From NCBI RefSeq assembly GCF_900142725.1, contig NZ_FRBW01000004.1:434001-498000 (forward strand): a stretch of DNA of 64,000 nt. The letters are read 5' to 3'. Source of the DNA: Roseibium suaedae (GTDB taxonomy: Bacteria > Pseudomonadota > Alphaproteobacteria > Rhizobiales > Stappiaceae). How positions within the stretch are numbered: the first letter of the stretch is position 1; every line of letters starts with the position of its first letter. The notes beneath the pieces are model-generated. The model searched no databases and had not been told where the DNA came from. It saw only the letters and a list, made by a program, of their open reading frames with translations. Of this stretch, positions 55,308 through 63,228 are shown in pieces. The translations under genes were made by a program, and so were the position numbers.

Positions 55308-55336
55308 TTGCATAAGACGGCTTGCTCCGCTATCTA
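55308..55336 (+). promoter_or_regulatory. tRNA-Thr promoter
   Basis: TTGCAT (55308-55313), a 17-base spacer, TATCTA (55331-55336), about 75 bp upstream of the tRNA. Good spacing and -10. Confidence 0.55.
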
Positions 55337-55413
55337 GCCCCCACCCTGACGCTTCGCCGCGTCGGGATCCGGTCGCTGCCCAAGCAACCGGATGGGCACA
55401 CAAGGTCCGGTTT

Positions 55414-55489
55414 GCCGCTGTAGCTCAGATGGTAGAGCACGTCATTCGTAATGATGGGGTCGTAGGTTCGAGTCCTATCAGCGGCACCA
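55414..55489 (+). tRNA. tRNA-Thr (CGT)
   Basis: The 7-bp acceptor GCCGCTG / CAGCGGC closes around the D arm (GCTCAGATGGTAGAGC), the anticodon loop TTCGTAA with anticodon CGU (reading ACG) and the T arm GTAGGTTCGAGTCCTAT, ending with an A discriminator and encoded CCA. No integrase or duplicated 3' end was seen nearby. Confidence 0.97.
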
Positions 55490-55708
55490 CTTTCGGGTCT
55501 CAAGTCCCGCTTTTCCCGCGTCTTTCAGATAATCGACAAGATGTTGACCCGGAATAACCCGGATTAAAGTTGATTGCGGGAAATTCAGCGGCATTTAGCT
55601 GGATCCGGGATATCGTCCAAAGGTCGACGGTCAAACGGTCACATTCACATCAGGCACATCTGGAAACCGCATTTCTGCCCCGGAAACCAGATGCCATGCG
55701 ATATCCAA

Positions 55709-56272
55709 TCAGCCACAGAACTCCCGGCGCTCACGAAATCCGTAACGGATACAATGCTGGGCGAGTTTTCGACTGTTGTTGCCGAACTTGGCTTTGAGAT
55801 CGTTGTACCGGTTCGCATAGGCTGAAGCGTTGAACTTTGCATTGGACCGGCCTTCCCTCGCTCCGTGTAGCAGGAAATGGTCCAGGGCTTTGCGTTCATC
55901 CAAGCCAATCGCCCGAATGAGATCACTGTACCCAGCAACGTAAATCCAGCCATCGAAGGTGATGCTCCGGCCCTCGTCGCAGCCGTATTCCTCAAAATGT
56001 CTCCGTGCTCTGTCCGGGTTCCGGCCGAATGCCTTGGCGAGATCGGAGTAGGAGGCAATGTAGAGAAGGGCGTAAGTGTCGTCCTTCATATCGTCCATAA
56101 TGTCCCGGCAACGCCGGGGCAGATAGCGTTGTGCAACGATTGAACCACTGGTTCCCGAGCTGGTCACAGGGACTTTGCCGACTGTCAGGTCGGATGCATC
56201 AACTTGTGTGGAAGCGCTCACGCCGAAGGACAGGCCGATCAGGAGCGCAAAAATGATTTTCAAAATATTCAT
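55709..56272 (-). CDS. Secreted protein with three approximately 45-residue repeats
   Basis: A 187-residue exported protein with a signal peptide (LKIIFALLIGLSFGVSAS). The mature part holds three tandem units: YIASYSDLAKAFGRNP...EEYGCDEGRS, YVAGYSDLIRAIGLDE...LLHGAREGRS and YANRYNDLKAKFGNN...IRYGFRERR. Each is a short helical hairpin ending in a Gly-x(2)-Glu/Arg turn. This Y-x(3)-Y-x-D-L unit occurs singly or in rows in many exported bacterial proteins, without a fixed function. Four cysteines may pair. More AT-rich than its surroundings, and placed just after tRNA-Thr. Confidence 0.78.
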   Translation of the reverse strand: MNILKIIFALLIGLSFGVSASTQVDASDLTVGKVPVTSSGTSGSIVAQRYLPRRCRDIMDDMKDDTYALLYIASYSDLAKAFGRNPDRARRHFEEYGCDEGRSITFDGWIYVAGYSDLIRAIGLDERKALDHFLLHGAREGRSNAKFNASAYANRYNDLKAKFGNNSRKLAQHCIRYGFRERREFCG

Positions 56273-56620
56273 GCTTGGGTTTCCCCGTCGTTTTTCAATG
56301 TTCTGTCTGGCATCGGAACAGATGCCGATTTCAAAACTAAGCTCTCGGTGGTGCTGATGTCATCCTTCCATTCTTGGGAGCAGAAGAGCGCGTCGGATTT
56401 CACGATCAACATTTGTCGCTCTGCTTCGATGATCTGATCCTAAGCTATTGTTATTTTATATATTTTCCGAAATTACCTCGTTTGAGGCAAGGCATGTCGC
56501 AAAGAAATAATTCATCTGCCGTAAATGGTAATTTCATGAATTGTCGGTTTTATCGATGACAGTCTTTCCAAGATAAGTATTTCGGAGAGGTGTGGGGCTA
56601 TTGTCGGTGGGGTTCCGTAA
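56273..56620. other. AT-rich divergent intergenic region
   Basis: A 348-bp gap between the secreted repeat protein and the double-receiver regulator. It is clearly AT-rich (for example around 56440-56470 with TTATTTTATATATTTT), probably promoters of both divergent genes. No coding frame or hairpin worth naming. Confidence 0.5.
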
Positions 56621-57448
56621 ATGTTGCATAAAATGATTCGCGCTCTTGTTGCTGATGATAGTTCGATTGCACGTGAGGTTGTGAAGGACGGGATCCGGTT
56701 ACTCGGAGCAAAGCGCTATTTCGAGGTGAGTGCAGTCTCTGATGGCAAGGAAGCCCTGTCTGTTCTGCAGAAGAAGCCGGTCGATATTGCATTTGTCGAT
56801 GTCAACATGCCGGGGCTGAGCGGGCCGGAAGTGGTCGCCGCAATGAAACAGACCCAGTCCAAGGACTGTCTGACCATTGCCATGTCCGCCAGCATGAACG
56901 ACCGGGTGGAAGCGGTGCTGAAAGACTTCGGCGCCTATCACTTTCTGCAAAAGCCGTTCCGGGCGGAGAATGTTGCGGAGATCATTTCCAGCTACATCCT
57001 CATGACCGAGAAATATCCGGTTCTCGTCGTGGATGATTCTGCGACCATGCGGAAGCTGACCCGCAAGATCCTCGATGCCAGCCGGTTCAACTTCGAAATC
57101 ACCGAAGCCGACAGTGCGGAAAGCGCTCTTCGGGCGATCAAATCCGGTACGTTCAAGATGGTCATCACGGATTTCAACATGCCCGGTGCTGATGGCCTGG
57201 AGCTGGCGGGGTCTATCCGTGAACTCTCCAGCAAGATCGCGATCTATATGATGTCGACCAATGACACGACCTATCTGGAGCGGTCTGCGGCCTTCATCGG
57301 GATCAACGGGTTCCTGAAGAAGCCCTTCAACGCGGGCGATATCGACGCCCTGATGCACAAGTTGCTGGGGCTGGATGATCCGAGCTTTGGCAAGGTGCGC
57401 GAAGTCTTCAGTTTCATGGAGCGGGAGCGCCTGAAGGTTGCGTCCTGA
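56621..57448 (+). CDS. Response regulator with two receiver domains
   Basis: A 275-residue protein made of two CheY-like receivers and little else. The first (about 5-125) has the acidic pair D12-D13, phosphoacceptor D60 in FVDVNMPG and K111 in LQKPF. The second (about 133-255) has D138-D139 in VVDDSATMRKL, D184 in ITDFNMPGADG and K234 in LKKPFN. Both active sites are complete. There is no DNA-binding or enzymatic output and no kinase beside it, so it may act by protein contact or as a phosphate shuttle. Confidence 0.9.
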   Translation: MLHKMIRALVADDSSIAREVVKDGIRLLGAKRYFEVSAVSDGKEALSVLQKKPVDIAFVDVNMPGLSGPEVVAAMKQTQSKDCLTIAMSASMNDRVEAVLKDFGAYHFLQKPFRAENVAEIISSYILMTEKYPVLVVDDSATMRKLTRKILDASRFNFEITEADSAESALRAIKSGTFKMVITDFNMPGADGLELAGSIRELSSKIAIYMMSTNDTTYLERSAAFIGINGFLKKPFNAGDIDALMHKLLGLDDPSFGKVREVFSFMERERLKVAS

Positions 57449-57475
57449 GCCTTGCGGTTTGATCAGAGGGGCGGA

Positions 57476-57493
57476 GCAGGCGGGAGCGCCTGC
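57476..57493. terminator. Possible bidirectional hairpin between the regulator and the curlin operon
   Basis: GCAGGCG / CGCCTGC, a 7-bp stem with a GGAG loop, placed between two converging genes. No T-run. Confidence 0.4.
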
Positions 57494-57517
57494 CTTGCCG
57501 TTCTCGGACAGGTTTTA

Positions 57518-57919
57518 TTACCAACCGAAATGGAAAGTGGTTCCCGTTGCGCCGTTGCCGGATTGGGAGACCTGAGCATTGGTGTTCCGTCCGAACTGGA
57601 ACAGGCCATAGGCATTGTTGTTGCCGGTCTGGCTGACCGTGCCGTTGTGGCCGGAGCCATCCTGATGAACGATGCCGACATTGCCGGAGCCAAGCTGGCG
57701 CAGGCCAGCTGCATTGCCCGTGCCGCGCTGGCGGATGCCGCTGCCCTGGATCTCGTTGACAAGGCCATAGACCATCAGACCTGCGCGCATCACCTGTTCC
57801 TGCTGGGCGGACTGGGGCGCGATGTTGATCGAGAAGCTGCCGCCGGCATTGGCGCTGCTGGTTGCCAGGGGAAGAGCGACGGCCACAAGGGCCAGTGTGC
57901 GGGTCGCGAGGGTTTTCAT
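57518..57919 (-). CDS. Curlin-repeat protein (CsgA/CsgB-like)
   Basis: A 133-residue exported amyloid-type subunit. The signal peptide is KTLATRTLALVAVALPLAT with cleavage near ANA. After a segment of about 45 residues come curlin units with the Q/N-G spacing, such as IRQRGTGNAAGLRQLGSGN, VGIVHQDGSGHNGTVSQ, TGNNNAYGLFQFG and NAQVSQSGNGATG. It is the last gene of a three-gene unit with CsgH and a second curlin. GGAG precedes the ATG at 57919. Which of the two is the major subunit cannot be told. Confidence 0.85.
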   Translation of the reverse strand: MKTLATRTLALVAVALPLATSSANAGGSFSINIAPQSAQQEQVMRAGLMVYGLVNEIQGSGIRQRGTGNAAGLRQLGSGNVGIVHQDGSGHNGTVSQTGNNNAYGLFQFGRNTNAQVSQSGNGATGTTFHFGW

Positions 57920-57970
57920 GGGACTGTCTCCTTGTAAACGCTTTGGATGATCTCTTGGCACCTTCCGGGC

Positions 57971-58393
57971 TTAGATCCGGCCGCCGATGGTCTCGTTGCA
58001 GTGATAGTTGACGGTGCCGATGGTCACCTGAAGCCGGGCGTCATAGATGCCGTCCCGGGAGAGCATGAGCTGACCGAGCGGAGCGCGGCCCGTGGCGGGG
58101 ACGCTGGCTTGTCCACCCTGGGAGATATCCGTCTTGTTGCTGCCGGCGCCGCCGGTGACGGAGAGGCGATAAGAGACAGTTTGCGGTCCCTTGGTGCCGC
58201 TGGGCAGTTTGGCAAAGGCGGTGACATTGATCATGCCGCCTTCAATGGTGGTCTCCAGGGTGCAGGCTGCCGAGCTGCTGTGTGCGCCGGAGGCCGAGGG
58301 GGCTGCTGACAATCCGCTCACCGCGAAGAAAGCAAGTGCGCCGGCGAGTGCAGGTGTCAGGCCAGCTGCGGCTGTAAGAGTGGCAATACGCAT
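57971..58393 (-). CDS. csgH: CsgH-like curli assembly factor
   Basis: A 140-residue periplasmic protein with a signal-like N-terminus (TAAAGLTPALAGALAFFAVS) and a beta-sandwich body: CTLETTIEGGMINVTAFAK, VSYRLSVTGGAG and DARLQVTIGTVNYHCNE, with one Cys at each end for a disulfide. This fits the alphaproteobacterial CsgH, a CsgC-like inhibitor of premature curlin fibre formation. It lies between two curlin genes, which supports the call. AAGGA precedes the ATG. Confidence 0.8.
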   Translation of the reverse strand: MRIATLTAAAGLTPALAGALAFFAVSGLSAAPSASGAHSSSAACTLETTIEGGMINVTAFAKLPSGTKGPQTVSYRLSVTGGAGSNKTDISQGGQASVPATGRAPLGQLMLSRDGIYDARLQVTIGTVNYHCNETIGGRI

Positions 58394-58494
58394 GATCTGT
58401 TTCCTTCTCTGTCTGCTTCCGGACGGAGGCGCGTTGAGCGGGCGAGGCGGCGGCAGCGTGTGCCGCCTGCTTCACGATTGATCCCGGTTCAGGC

Positions 58495-58929
58495 TCACGG
58501 GCAGGTCTGGACGAAGGCTGCGACATTGCCGCTGCCGTTCTGGGAGACATTGGCGCTGCAGCCGCTGCCGACCTGGACACCGGCGGCGATGTTGCCGTTG
58601 CCGTCCTGGGTCAGGATCGAGGTGTGGCTGGTGCCGAACTGGCCAACGCCGGCCGCATTGCCGTAGCCGTTCTGCCAGGTGGAAGACGCGTGATGGGAGC
58701 CTTCCTGACCGGTCGCTGCGGTGTTGTTGCCGCCGAACTGGTGGCTGATGGCGTTGTTCTTGTGGCCGGACTGGTACATGCCGATCAGGTTGTTGAAGCC
58801 GACCTGGTTGCCGCCTGCCGAGTGGCCGTAGCCGAACTGTTCGATGCGGATGCCGCCTGCCATGGCGGGAGCAGATGCAATGCCGATAACGAGAGCGGCA
58901 ACGGTTCCGATGAGTGCCTTGCGGGTCAT
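58495..58929 (-). CDS. Curlin-repeat protein (CsgA/CsgB-like)
   Basis: A 144-residue exported protein with signal peptide TRKALIGTVAALVIGIASAP (cleavage around AMA). The mature chain consists almost entirely of curlin units: IEQFGYGHSAGG, VGFNNLIGMYQSGHKNNAIS, HQFGGNNTAATGQEGSHHAS, TWQNGYGNAAGVGQFG, ILTQDGNGNIAAGVQVG and NVSQNGSGNVAAFVQ. Two cysteines (GSGCSAN and QTCP) near the end are unusual for a curlin and could lock the C-terminus. First gene of the operon, with AGGAG before ATG 58929. Confidence 0.85.
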   Translation of the reverse strand: MTRKALIGTVAALVIGIASAPAMAGGIRIEQFGYGHSAGGNQVGFNNLIGMYQSGHKNNAISHQFGGNNTAATGQEGSHHASSTWQNGYGNAAGVGQFGTSHTSILTQDGNGNIAAGVQVGSGCSANVSQNGSGNVAAFVQTCP

Positions 58930-59188
58930 TTCAATTCTCCTGTCTGGGTCAGCGGGGACGCTGTGTTGAAGACAGGATGAAACTAGCAACGGGCTCCGGA
59001 ACCTTGCCTGAACCCGGTGTTCAGGTGCCGTTCATCGCCCGGGAACGGTTGCAAAGTGGCGGCTCACATTCCCAAGAGCGGCTGAGGATGCTATCGGAAA
59101 CGGGTTAGAGGACGCCGCCTGAAACTGAGCCGGATGAAAGATATTCCAATGGCTTCGGGCGAGGGAAATGGAACGTGGGAGTGAGAGA

Positions 59189-60331
59189 ATGACCAAGCCG
59201 GACGCAGCAACACGACCTGACTATGCGCCTAGAATTCCGCAGAGCCTTGGTCCGCTTGCCGGTTTTGATCAAGGGGTCTGGCTCAAGGGCGATTGGCACC
59301 TGCATTCCCGCCACAGCACCGATTCGACCAACAATCCGGTTGGAAAGATCATTGGTTTTGCGGAGCGTCACGGCTTTGATTACCTGGTGATCACGGATCA
59401 CGACGTCCATGTGCAGGGCGATGTGGCGAATCACACCTGGGCCGATCCGGAATACACATCCGAGAAGCTGCTTCTCTTCTATGGCGGGGAACTGACTGCA
59501 GCCCGTGGCCATATCAATATCCTGTCGGCCGAGCCCTATGACCATCAGCGGGTGTTCGATGCGCGCGATGCAAGGGACTGGAACCTTCTGGCCTTGAAGC
59601 AGGAACTGGGCATTCACGTTTCGGCGAATCATCCCAGCACCAAGAACCACTACGGCTATTCGTTCGATCTGGCCGATTCGGTCGAGATCTGGAATGGCTC
59701 TTCCTGGCCTAAGAATATCACGGGCGTACGCATCTGGGACGACATGCTTCTGTCTGGCCGGATGCTCGGTGCGCGTGGGGGCAGCGATGCGCATCATGGT
59801 GTGCCGGACAGGCCGGAACTGACAAAGCCGAACACGCCGGAGGCGACCGCCAACTATGTCGGCACGCCGACGACCTGGATCTTTGCCCGGGAGCGGACCA
59901 AGGAAGCGGTGCTTCAGGCGCTTGTCGAGGGGCGAGCAAGCGTCAGCGCCAACCCGTACAATCCGCGTGTCGAGCTTTATGCGGATCTGGATGGCGACGG
60001 CCAGATGGACATGATGATGGGCGACAATGCCAAGCCAACAGGGGCGCCCGTCACCTTCGAGGTCCGTCTCGCAGGTGGTGGCATCGAGGGCGCGGTCTAC
60101 CGGGTCAAAGTGGTGAAGAACCGGCAGGATTTCCTGACCCTGCAAACAGATCCCGTAACCCGCACGGTCCGGTTTACCGATACACCGTCTCCGGAGGGGC
60201 GGAGTTATTACCGGGTGGAGATCGAAGGCCCGCAGGCCACCTATCCGGAAGTGCCGAATTCCATGGCCCTCAGCCAGAACATGATCGCACTCTCCAATCC
60301 GATCTATTTCAACTACGACCCGGCATTCTGA
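59189..60331 (+). CDS. PHP-domain metallohydrolase, CehA/McbA type
   Basis: A 380-residue PHP-fold hydrolase. KGDWHLHSRHSTDSTNNP and YLVITDHDVH supply the first metal ligands, ISANHPSTKNHYG-like HVSANHPSTKNHYG a further His, and RGGSDAHHGVPD the last set. The C-terminal half is a beta-rich domain that binds a chain in related CehA/McbA enzymes. No signal peptide. An earlier ATG (59168) is in frame but has its purine run too close; GGGAG seven bases before 59189 is better. Likely hydrolyses a phosphoester or ester; substrate unknown. Confidence 0.85.
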   Translation: MTKPDAATRPDYAPRIPQSLGPLAGFDQGVWLKGDWHLHSRHSTDSTNNPVGKIIGFAERHGFDYLVITDHDVHVQGDVANHTWADPEYTSEKLLLFYGGELTAARGHINILSAEPYDHQRVFDARDARDWNLLALKQELGIHVSANHPSTKNHYGYSFDLADSVEIWNGSSWPKNITGVRIWDDMLLSGRMLGARGGSDAHHGVPDRPELTKPNTPEATANYVGTPTTWIFARERTKEAVLQALVEGRASVSANPYNPRVELYADLDGDGQMDMMMGDNAKPTGAPVTFEVRLAGGGIEGAVYRVKVVKNRQDFLTLQTDPVTRTVRFTDTPSPEGRSYYRVEIEGPQATYPEVPNSMALSQNMIALSNPIYFNYDPAF

Positions 60332-60415
60332 CCGGGAGGCCGGATCCCGATCCTTGAGCCTTGCTCTCAAGACCTTCGTAAAAAGAGACTGTCTTCCGAG
60401 GTTGATGACAAAGCC

Positions 60416-60543
60416 GTCAAGTTTGCTGGTCATCCCGGTTTGGTGCCCTGCACCAAGACCGGGATCCAGTATCCCGCAGGGTGGGTCTTGAAAAAGATAG
60501 TTATCTCAGGTGGTTACTGGATCCCTGCCTTCGCAGGGATGAC
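60416..60543 (-). repeat. Intergenic palindromic repeat, copy B (inverted)
   Basis: The same element as at 1849-1978, in opposite orientation. The core 60429-60543 is bounded by GTCATCCC and GGGATGAC, and both copies share the flank GTCAAGTTTGC / GCAAACTTGAC outside the core. The CCCTGC-cttc-GCAGGG hairpin is at 60523-60538. It lies between the PHP hydrolase stop and the terminator at 60603, in a 436-bp gene-free stretch (60332-60767). Confidence 0.75.
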
Positions 60544-60602
60544 ACCCAACTCTACGCGTTTTGACGCAGCCAAGGGCAATTGGGTCTTTGTCAGCAGTCT
60601 GA

Positions 60603-60628
60603 GCCGCCGGTTTCCCGGCGGCTTTTTT
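60603..60628 (+). terminator. Rho-independent terminator downstream of the PHP gene
   Basis: GCCGCCGG / CCGGCGGC (8 bp) with a four-base loop and TTTTTT. It stands about 270 bp after the PHP stop, with repeat copy B between them. Confidence 0.8.
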
Positions 60629-60711
60629 GTTTTCCGGTGGCTGACATCTCATCCTCGAAATCTTGGTTTGCCCTGTTGCATGGCGGAGAGGGATGGGTTA
60701 GGTGAAGGATT

Positions 60712-60729
60712 GTTATGTAATAACGTAAC
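60712..60729 (+). promoter_or_regulatory. zinT: Candidate Zur box of zinT
   Basis: GTTATGTAATAACGTAAC is an 18-base near-palindrome (7 of 9 pairs match) of the GTTAT...ATAAC type bound by Zur in proteobacteria. It lies 38 bp before the ZinT start, where a repressor would block transcription in zinc-replete cells. Confidence 0.6.
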
Positions 60730-60767
60730 TTGTTTTCATCCACCGGCAACCAGTCGAGGTTTCAGAC

Positions 60768-61457
60768 ATGCCTTTGGCGATCTCCAGACAAATTGGCGCA
60801 TTCGCACTCACTTCCATGCTGCTGTGCGGCGCGCAGGTACTTGCGCAGGACAGCAAGGCCAAGGATCAGGACCATGCGCATAGCCATTCCCATGAGCAGG
60901 GTAAGGCTCACGATCATGGGTCGGACAAGGTCTACAAGGGTTATTTCGAAGACAGCCAGATCCAGGAGCGCCCGCTCTCCGATTGGGAAAACGACTGGCA
61001 GTCGGTCTATCCCTATCTGCTGGAAGGCGTGCTGGACCCGGTCATGGCTCACAAGGCCGGGCATGGCAGCAAGACGGCCGAGGAATACCGCCAGTATTAC
61101 GAGATCGGCTACAAGACCGACGTGGACCGTATCGTGATCAAGGATGGTTCTGTGAGCTTCTACAAGGGAGGCGAGGTTCTCAAGGGCGATTATGTTTCAG
61201 ACGGCTATGAGATCCTGACCTACAAGGCTGGAAACCGCGGTGTTCGTTATGTCTTTGAAAAGACGGGCGGAGACGAGGCAGCGCCAAAATTCATCCAGTT
61301 CAGTGACCACAAGATCGCCCCGGAAGCCGCGGATCACTACCACCTTTATTGGGGAGACGACCGGGCAGCCTTGCTTGAAGAAGTGACCAACTGGCCGACC
61401 TATTATCCGTCGTCGCTCAAGGGAGCGGAAATTGCAGAAGAAATGATGGCGCACTGA
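60768..61457 (+). CDS. zinT: Periplasmic zinc-binding protein ZinT
   Basis: A 229-residue exported protein with signal peptide LAISRQIGAFALTSMLLCGA (cleavage after VLA). A His/Asp-rich loop (DHAHSHSHEQGKAHDHG) gives extra metal binding, then the ZinT (YodA) fold: GYFEDSQIQERPLSDWENDW, and HKIAPEAADHYHLYWGDDR with the zinc-ligand histidines near the end. ZinT hands zinc to ZnuA in the periplasm. The Zur-like box upstream fits zinc-starvation control. It converges with DUF2278. Confidence 0.93.
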   Translation: MPLAISRQIGAFALTSMLLCGAQVLAQDSKAKDQDHAHSHSHEQGKAHDHGSDKVYKGYFEDSQIQERPLSDWENDWQSVYPYLLEGVLDPVMAHKAGHGSKTAEEYRQYYEIGYKTDVDRIVIKDGSVSFYKGGEVLKGDYVSDGYEILTYKAGNRGVRYVFEKTGGDEAAPKFIQFSDHKIAPEAADHYHLYWGDDRAALLEEVTNWPTYYPSSLKGAEIAEEMMAH

Positions 61458-61466
61458 GCGGCTGGC

Positions 61467-62171
61467 TCATTCCTTGAGCAACTGATTTTCAGTGTCATTG
61501 CGGGAGGCCCGGTGCATATGCGCCGGGTTTCCTGTTTCCGGATCGGTTTCCCAGCTTTGGGACTGGAACGCGAGGAAGATGCCGGTCCATGTGCCGGTTT
61601 GCTGTGAATGGATCAGCAGCCCGCCGTCCTGATTGGGCGCGTTGTCCTTCTCGTGCTTGTCTGACGATCCCTGGTTCATGTGGATGTTGTGCAGCCCGTT
61701 TCCGGGTGAAAAGCCGAAATAGAGATCCGGCTTGCCCCGCTCTGGCCCCCAACTCTCACCGAAGGCATAGAAGGTGAGGTGATGGTCCTCGTCGATGGCC
61801 CGCCGGGCGAGAGGTTCCAGAACGTCGCGCAGATCATTTGCCGGACCAGAGCGCTGGAAGGGGGCAACCCGCATGTCGGCCCGGGTCAGAAAGCCGCCGC
61901 GGACATAGTCCAGCGCCAGATCGGGACGCTCACCAGTGATATCGGTCATTCCTTCCGGAAGCTGGAGAAGGTCGGACAGCATGGGGTGCTGGAAATTCTG
62001 GCAGACGGCATACAGCAGATCATGGGGCGGTTGCTGGGAGCGGATATTGACGGCGATGCGATAGCTGGTCCAGCCGGCCTCGACGCGGATTTCCACATGG
62101 GGAATGTCGTCATCATCCAGTGTCAGATCAGAAGCCTTTCCCTTTAACAAGCGGTAGTTTCTGATTGGCAT
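61467..62171 (-). CDS. DUF2278 (YukJ) family protein
   Basis: A 234-residue cytosolic protein beginning MPIRNYRLLKGKASDLTL, the DUF2278 signature. It contains HVEIRVEAGWTSYRIAVNI, DYVRGGFLTRADM and LLIHSQQTGTWTGIFLAFQSQSW. Family function is unknown; members occur with stress or phage-related genes in several bacteria. The frame opens 44 codons earlier, but the homology and an AAGGA favour 62171. Its stop lies 9 bp from the ZinT stop. Confidence 0.83.
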   Translation of the reverse strand: MPIRNYRLLKGKASDLTLDDDDIPHVEIRVEAGWTSYRIAVNIRSQQPPHDLLYAVCQNFQHPMLSDLLQLPEGMTDITGERPDLALDYVRGGFLTRADMRVAPFQRSGPANDLRDVLEPLARRAIDEDHHLTFYAFGESWGPERGKPDLYFGFSPGNGLHNIHMNQGSSDKHEKDNAPNQDGGLLIHSQQTGTWTGIFLAFQSQSWETDPETGNPAHMHRASRNDTENQLLKE

Positions 62172-62391
62172 GCGATGGATCTTTCCTTCGAGGTGTCTTC
62201 CACACTGATACCGGATGCCACAGGGGCGTGATAGGCTTCCATGATCCCGGAGCACGCAGTCCCTGGTTGAGTCCCTCTGCATGAGCAATGGTTCAGGCTG
62301 CAAGGCAGGACATCTTGACCGGCTGGTTGTGGTGGCTTCAAAATCCGCAAATCAATCGAATCATACGGGTTGAGTTGAACCCGGAGGACAT

Positions 62392-63219
62392 ATGGGCAAG
62401 ACAGCGAGACTGGAACTGCTTCGCAGAATGGTTCCCCTGGCCCTTTTCGTCCTCGGGATCACGGGCGGTTTCACCTTTCTGTCTCCCATCAGCGCACTTC
62501 TGTGTCTGGCAGCGGCTGTGGGCGTTTATGCCGCCATGCCCCGTCCGAAAGTGCCCGCAGGTGCGCTGAGAGCCGGTCAGCCGGTGCCGACGACGCTTCT
62601 GGATCTGATCGGGTTTCTCATTGGCGTGCCGTTGTTCTGCATGGGGTTTCTGGGCGCCGCCTATGGCGGCAGTGGCGCTGCGGCGATGCTGCTTCTGCTC
62701 CTGCCTGCCTGCCTGAGCTTCTTTGTCTTCATGGCTTCGATCCGGCAGGAGACATCCTGGGTGCGCTTCTTCGGCAATGGTTTCGAGATGACACAGCTCG
62801 GGATGAAGATCCGCATCCGCTATGAGGATCTGGGGGCCGTGCGCTTGCGCGAAGTGCGGACCCGGAAGGGGATTGGCGCGGTTCTGTCGTCCATGTTCGT
62901 GCATGACCGCCGCCGTATCGAAATGCTGGCCAATGCCAATGAGACCACGACGCTGAATTTCGTCACCAGGGGCGGCACGCAATTCGCGTTTTCATCCGAA
63001 ATGATCCCGGATCTTCAAAGGGTCCTGATTGGGCTCGATCGGGCTGGGGTGGAGCTGCCGCAGAACCTCAGTGACCGGCAGCGGGACAAGATCCGCCGCA
63101 CCCGCGAGCGGCTTTATGGTAGCTCTGAAAGTTCGAACGCGGAACAACTCGATGTTGCCCGCATCGCAAACACGGTGCGCCTGTTCCACGAACGCCGGAA
63201 CAGACAGCACCGGAGCTGA
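62392..63219 (+). CDS. Membrane protein of unknown function
   Basis: A 275-residue protein with four hydrophobic segments in the first half (about 13-31, 32-50, 69-91 and 96-116) and a soluble C-terminal half rich in Arg (RYEDLGAVRLREVRTRKGIG, ERLYGSSESSNAEQ). The middle has a PH-like strand pattern (FGNGFEMTQLGMKIRI). No family recognised. GGAGG four bases before the ATG. It converges with the enoyl-CoA hydratase. Confidence 0.7.
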   Translation: MGKTARLELLRRMVPLALFVLGITGGFTFLSPISALLCLAAAVGVYAAMPRPKVPAGALRAGQPVPTTLLDLIGFLIGVPLFCMGFLGAAYGGSGAAAMLLLLLPACLSFFVFMASIRQETSWVRFFGNGFEMTQLGMKIRIRYEDLGAVRLREVRTRKGIGAVLSSMFVHDRRRIEMLANANETTTLNFVTRGGTQFAFSSEMIPDLQRVLIGLDRAGVELPQNLSDRQRDKIRRTRERLYGSSESSNAEQLDVARIANTVRLFHERRNRQHRS

Positions 63220-63228
63220 GAGTCCTGT

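Noticed and set aside
55490..55708. Possible genomic-island boundary at tRNA-Thr
   Set aside because: The region after the tRNA is more AT-rich and accessory, but there is no integrase, no duplicated tRNA 3' end and no second att-like repeat in the window.
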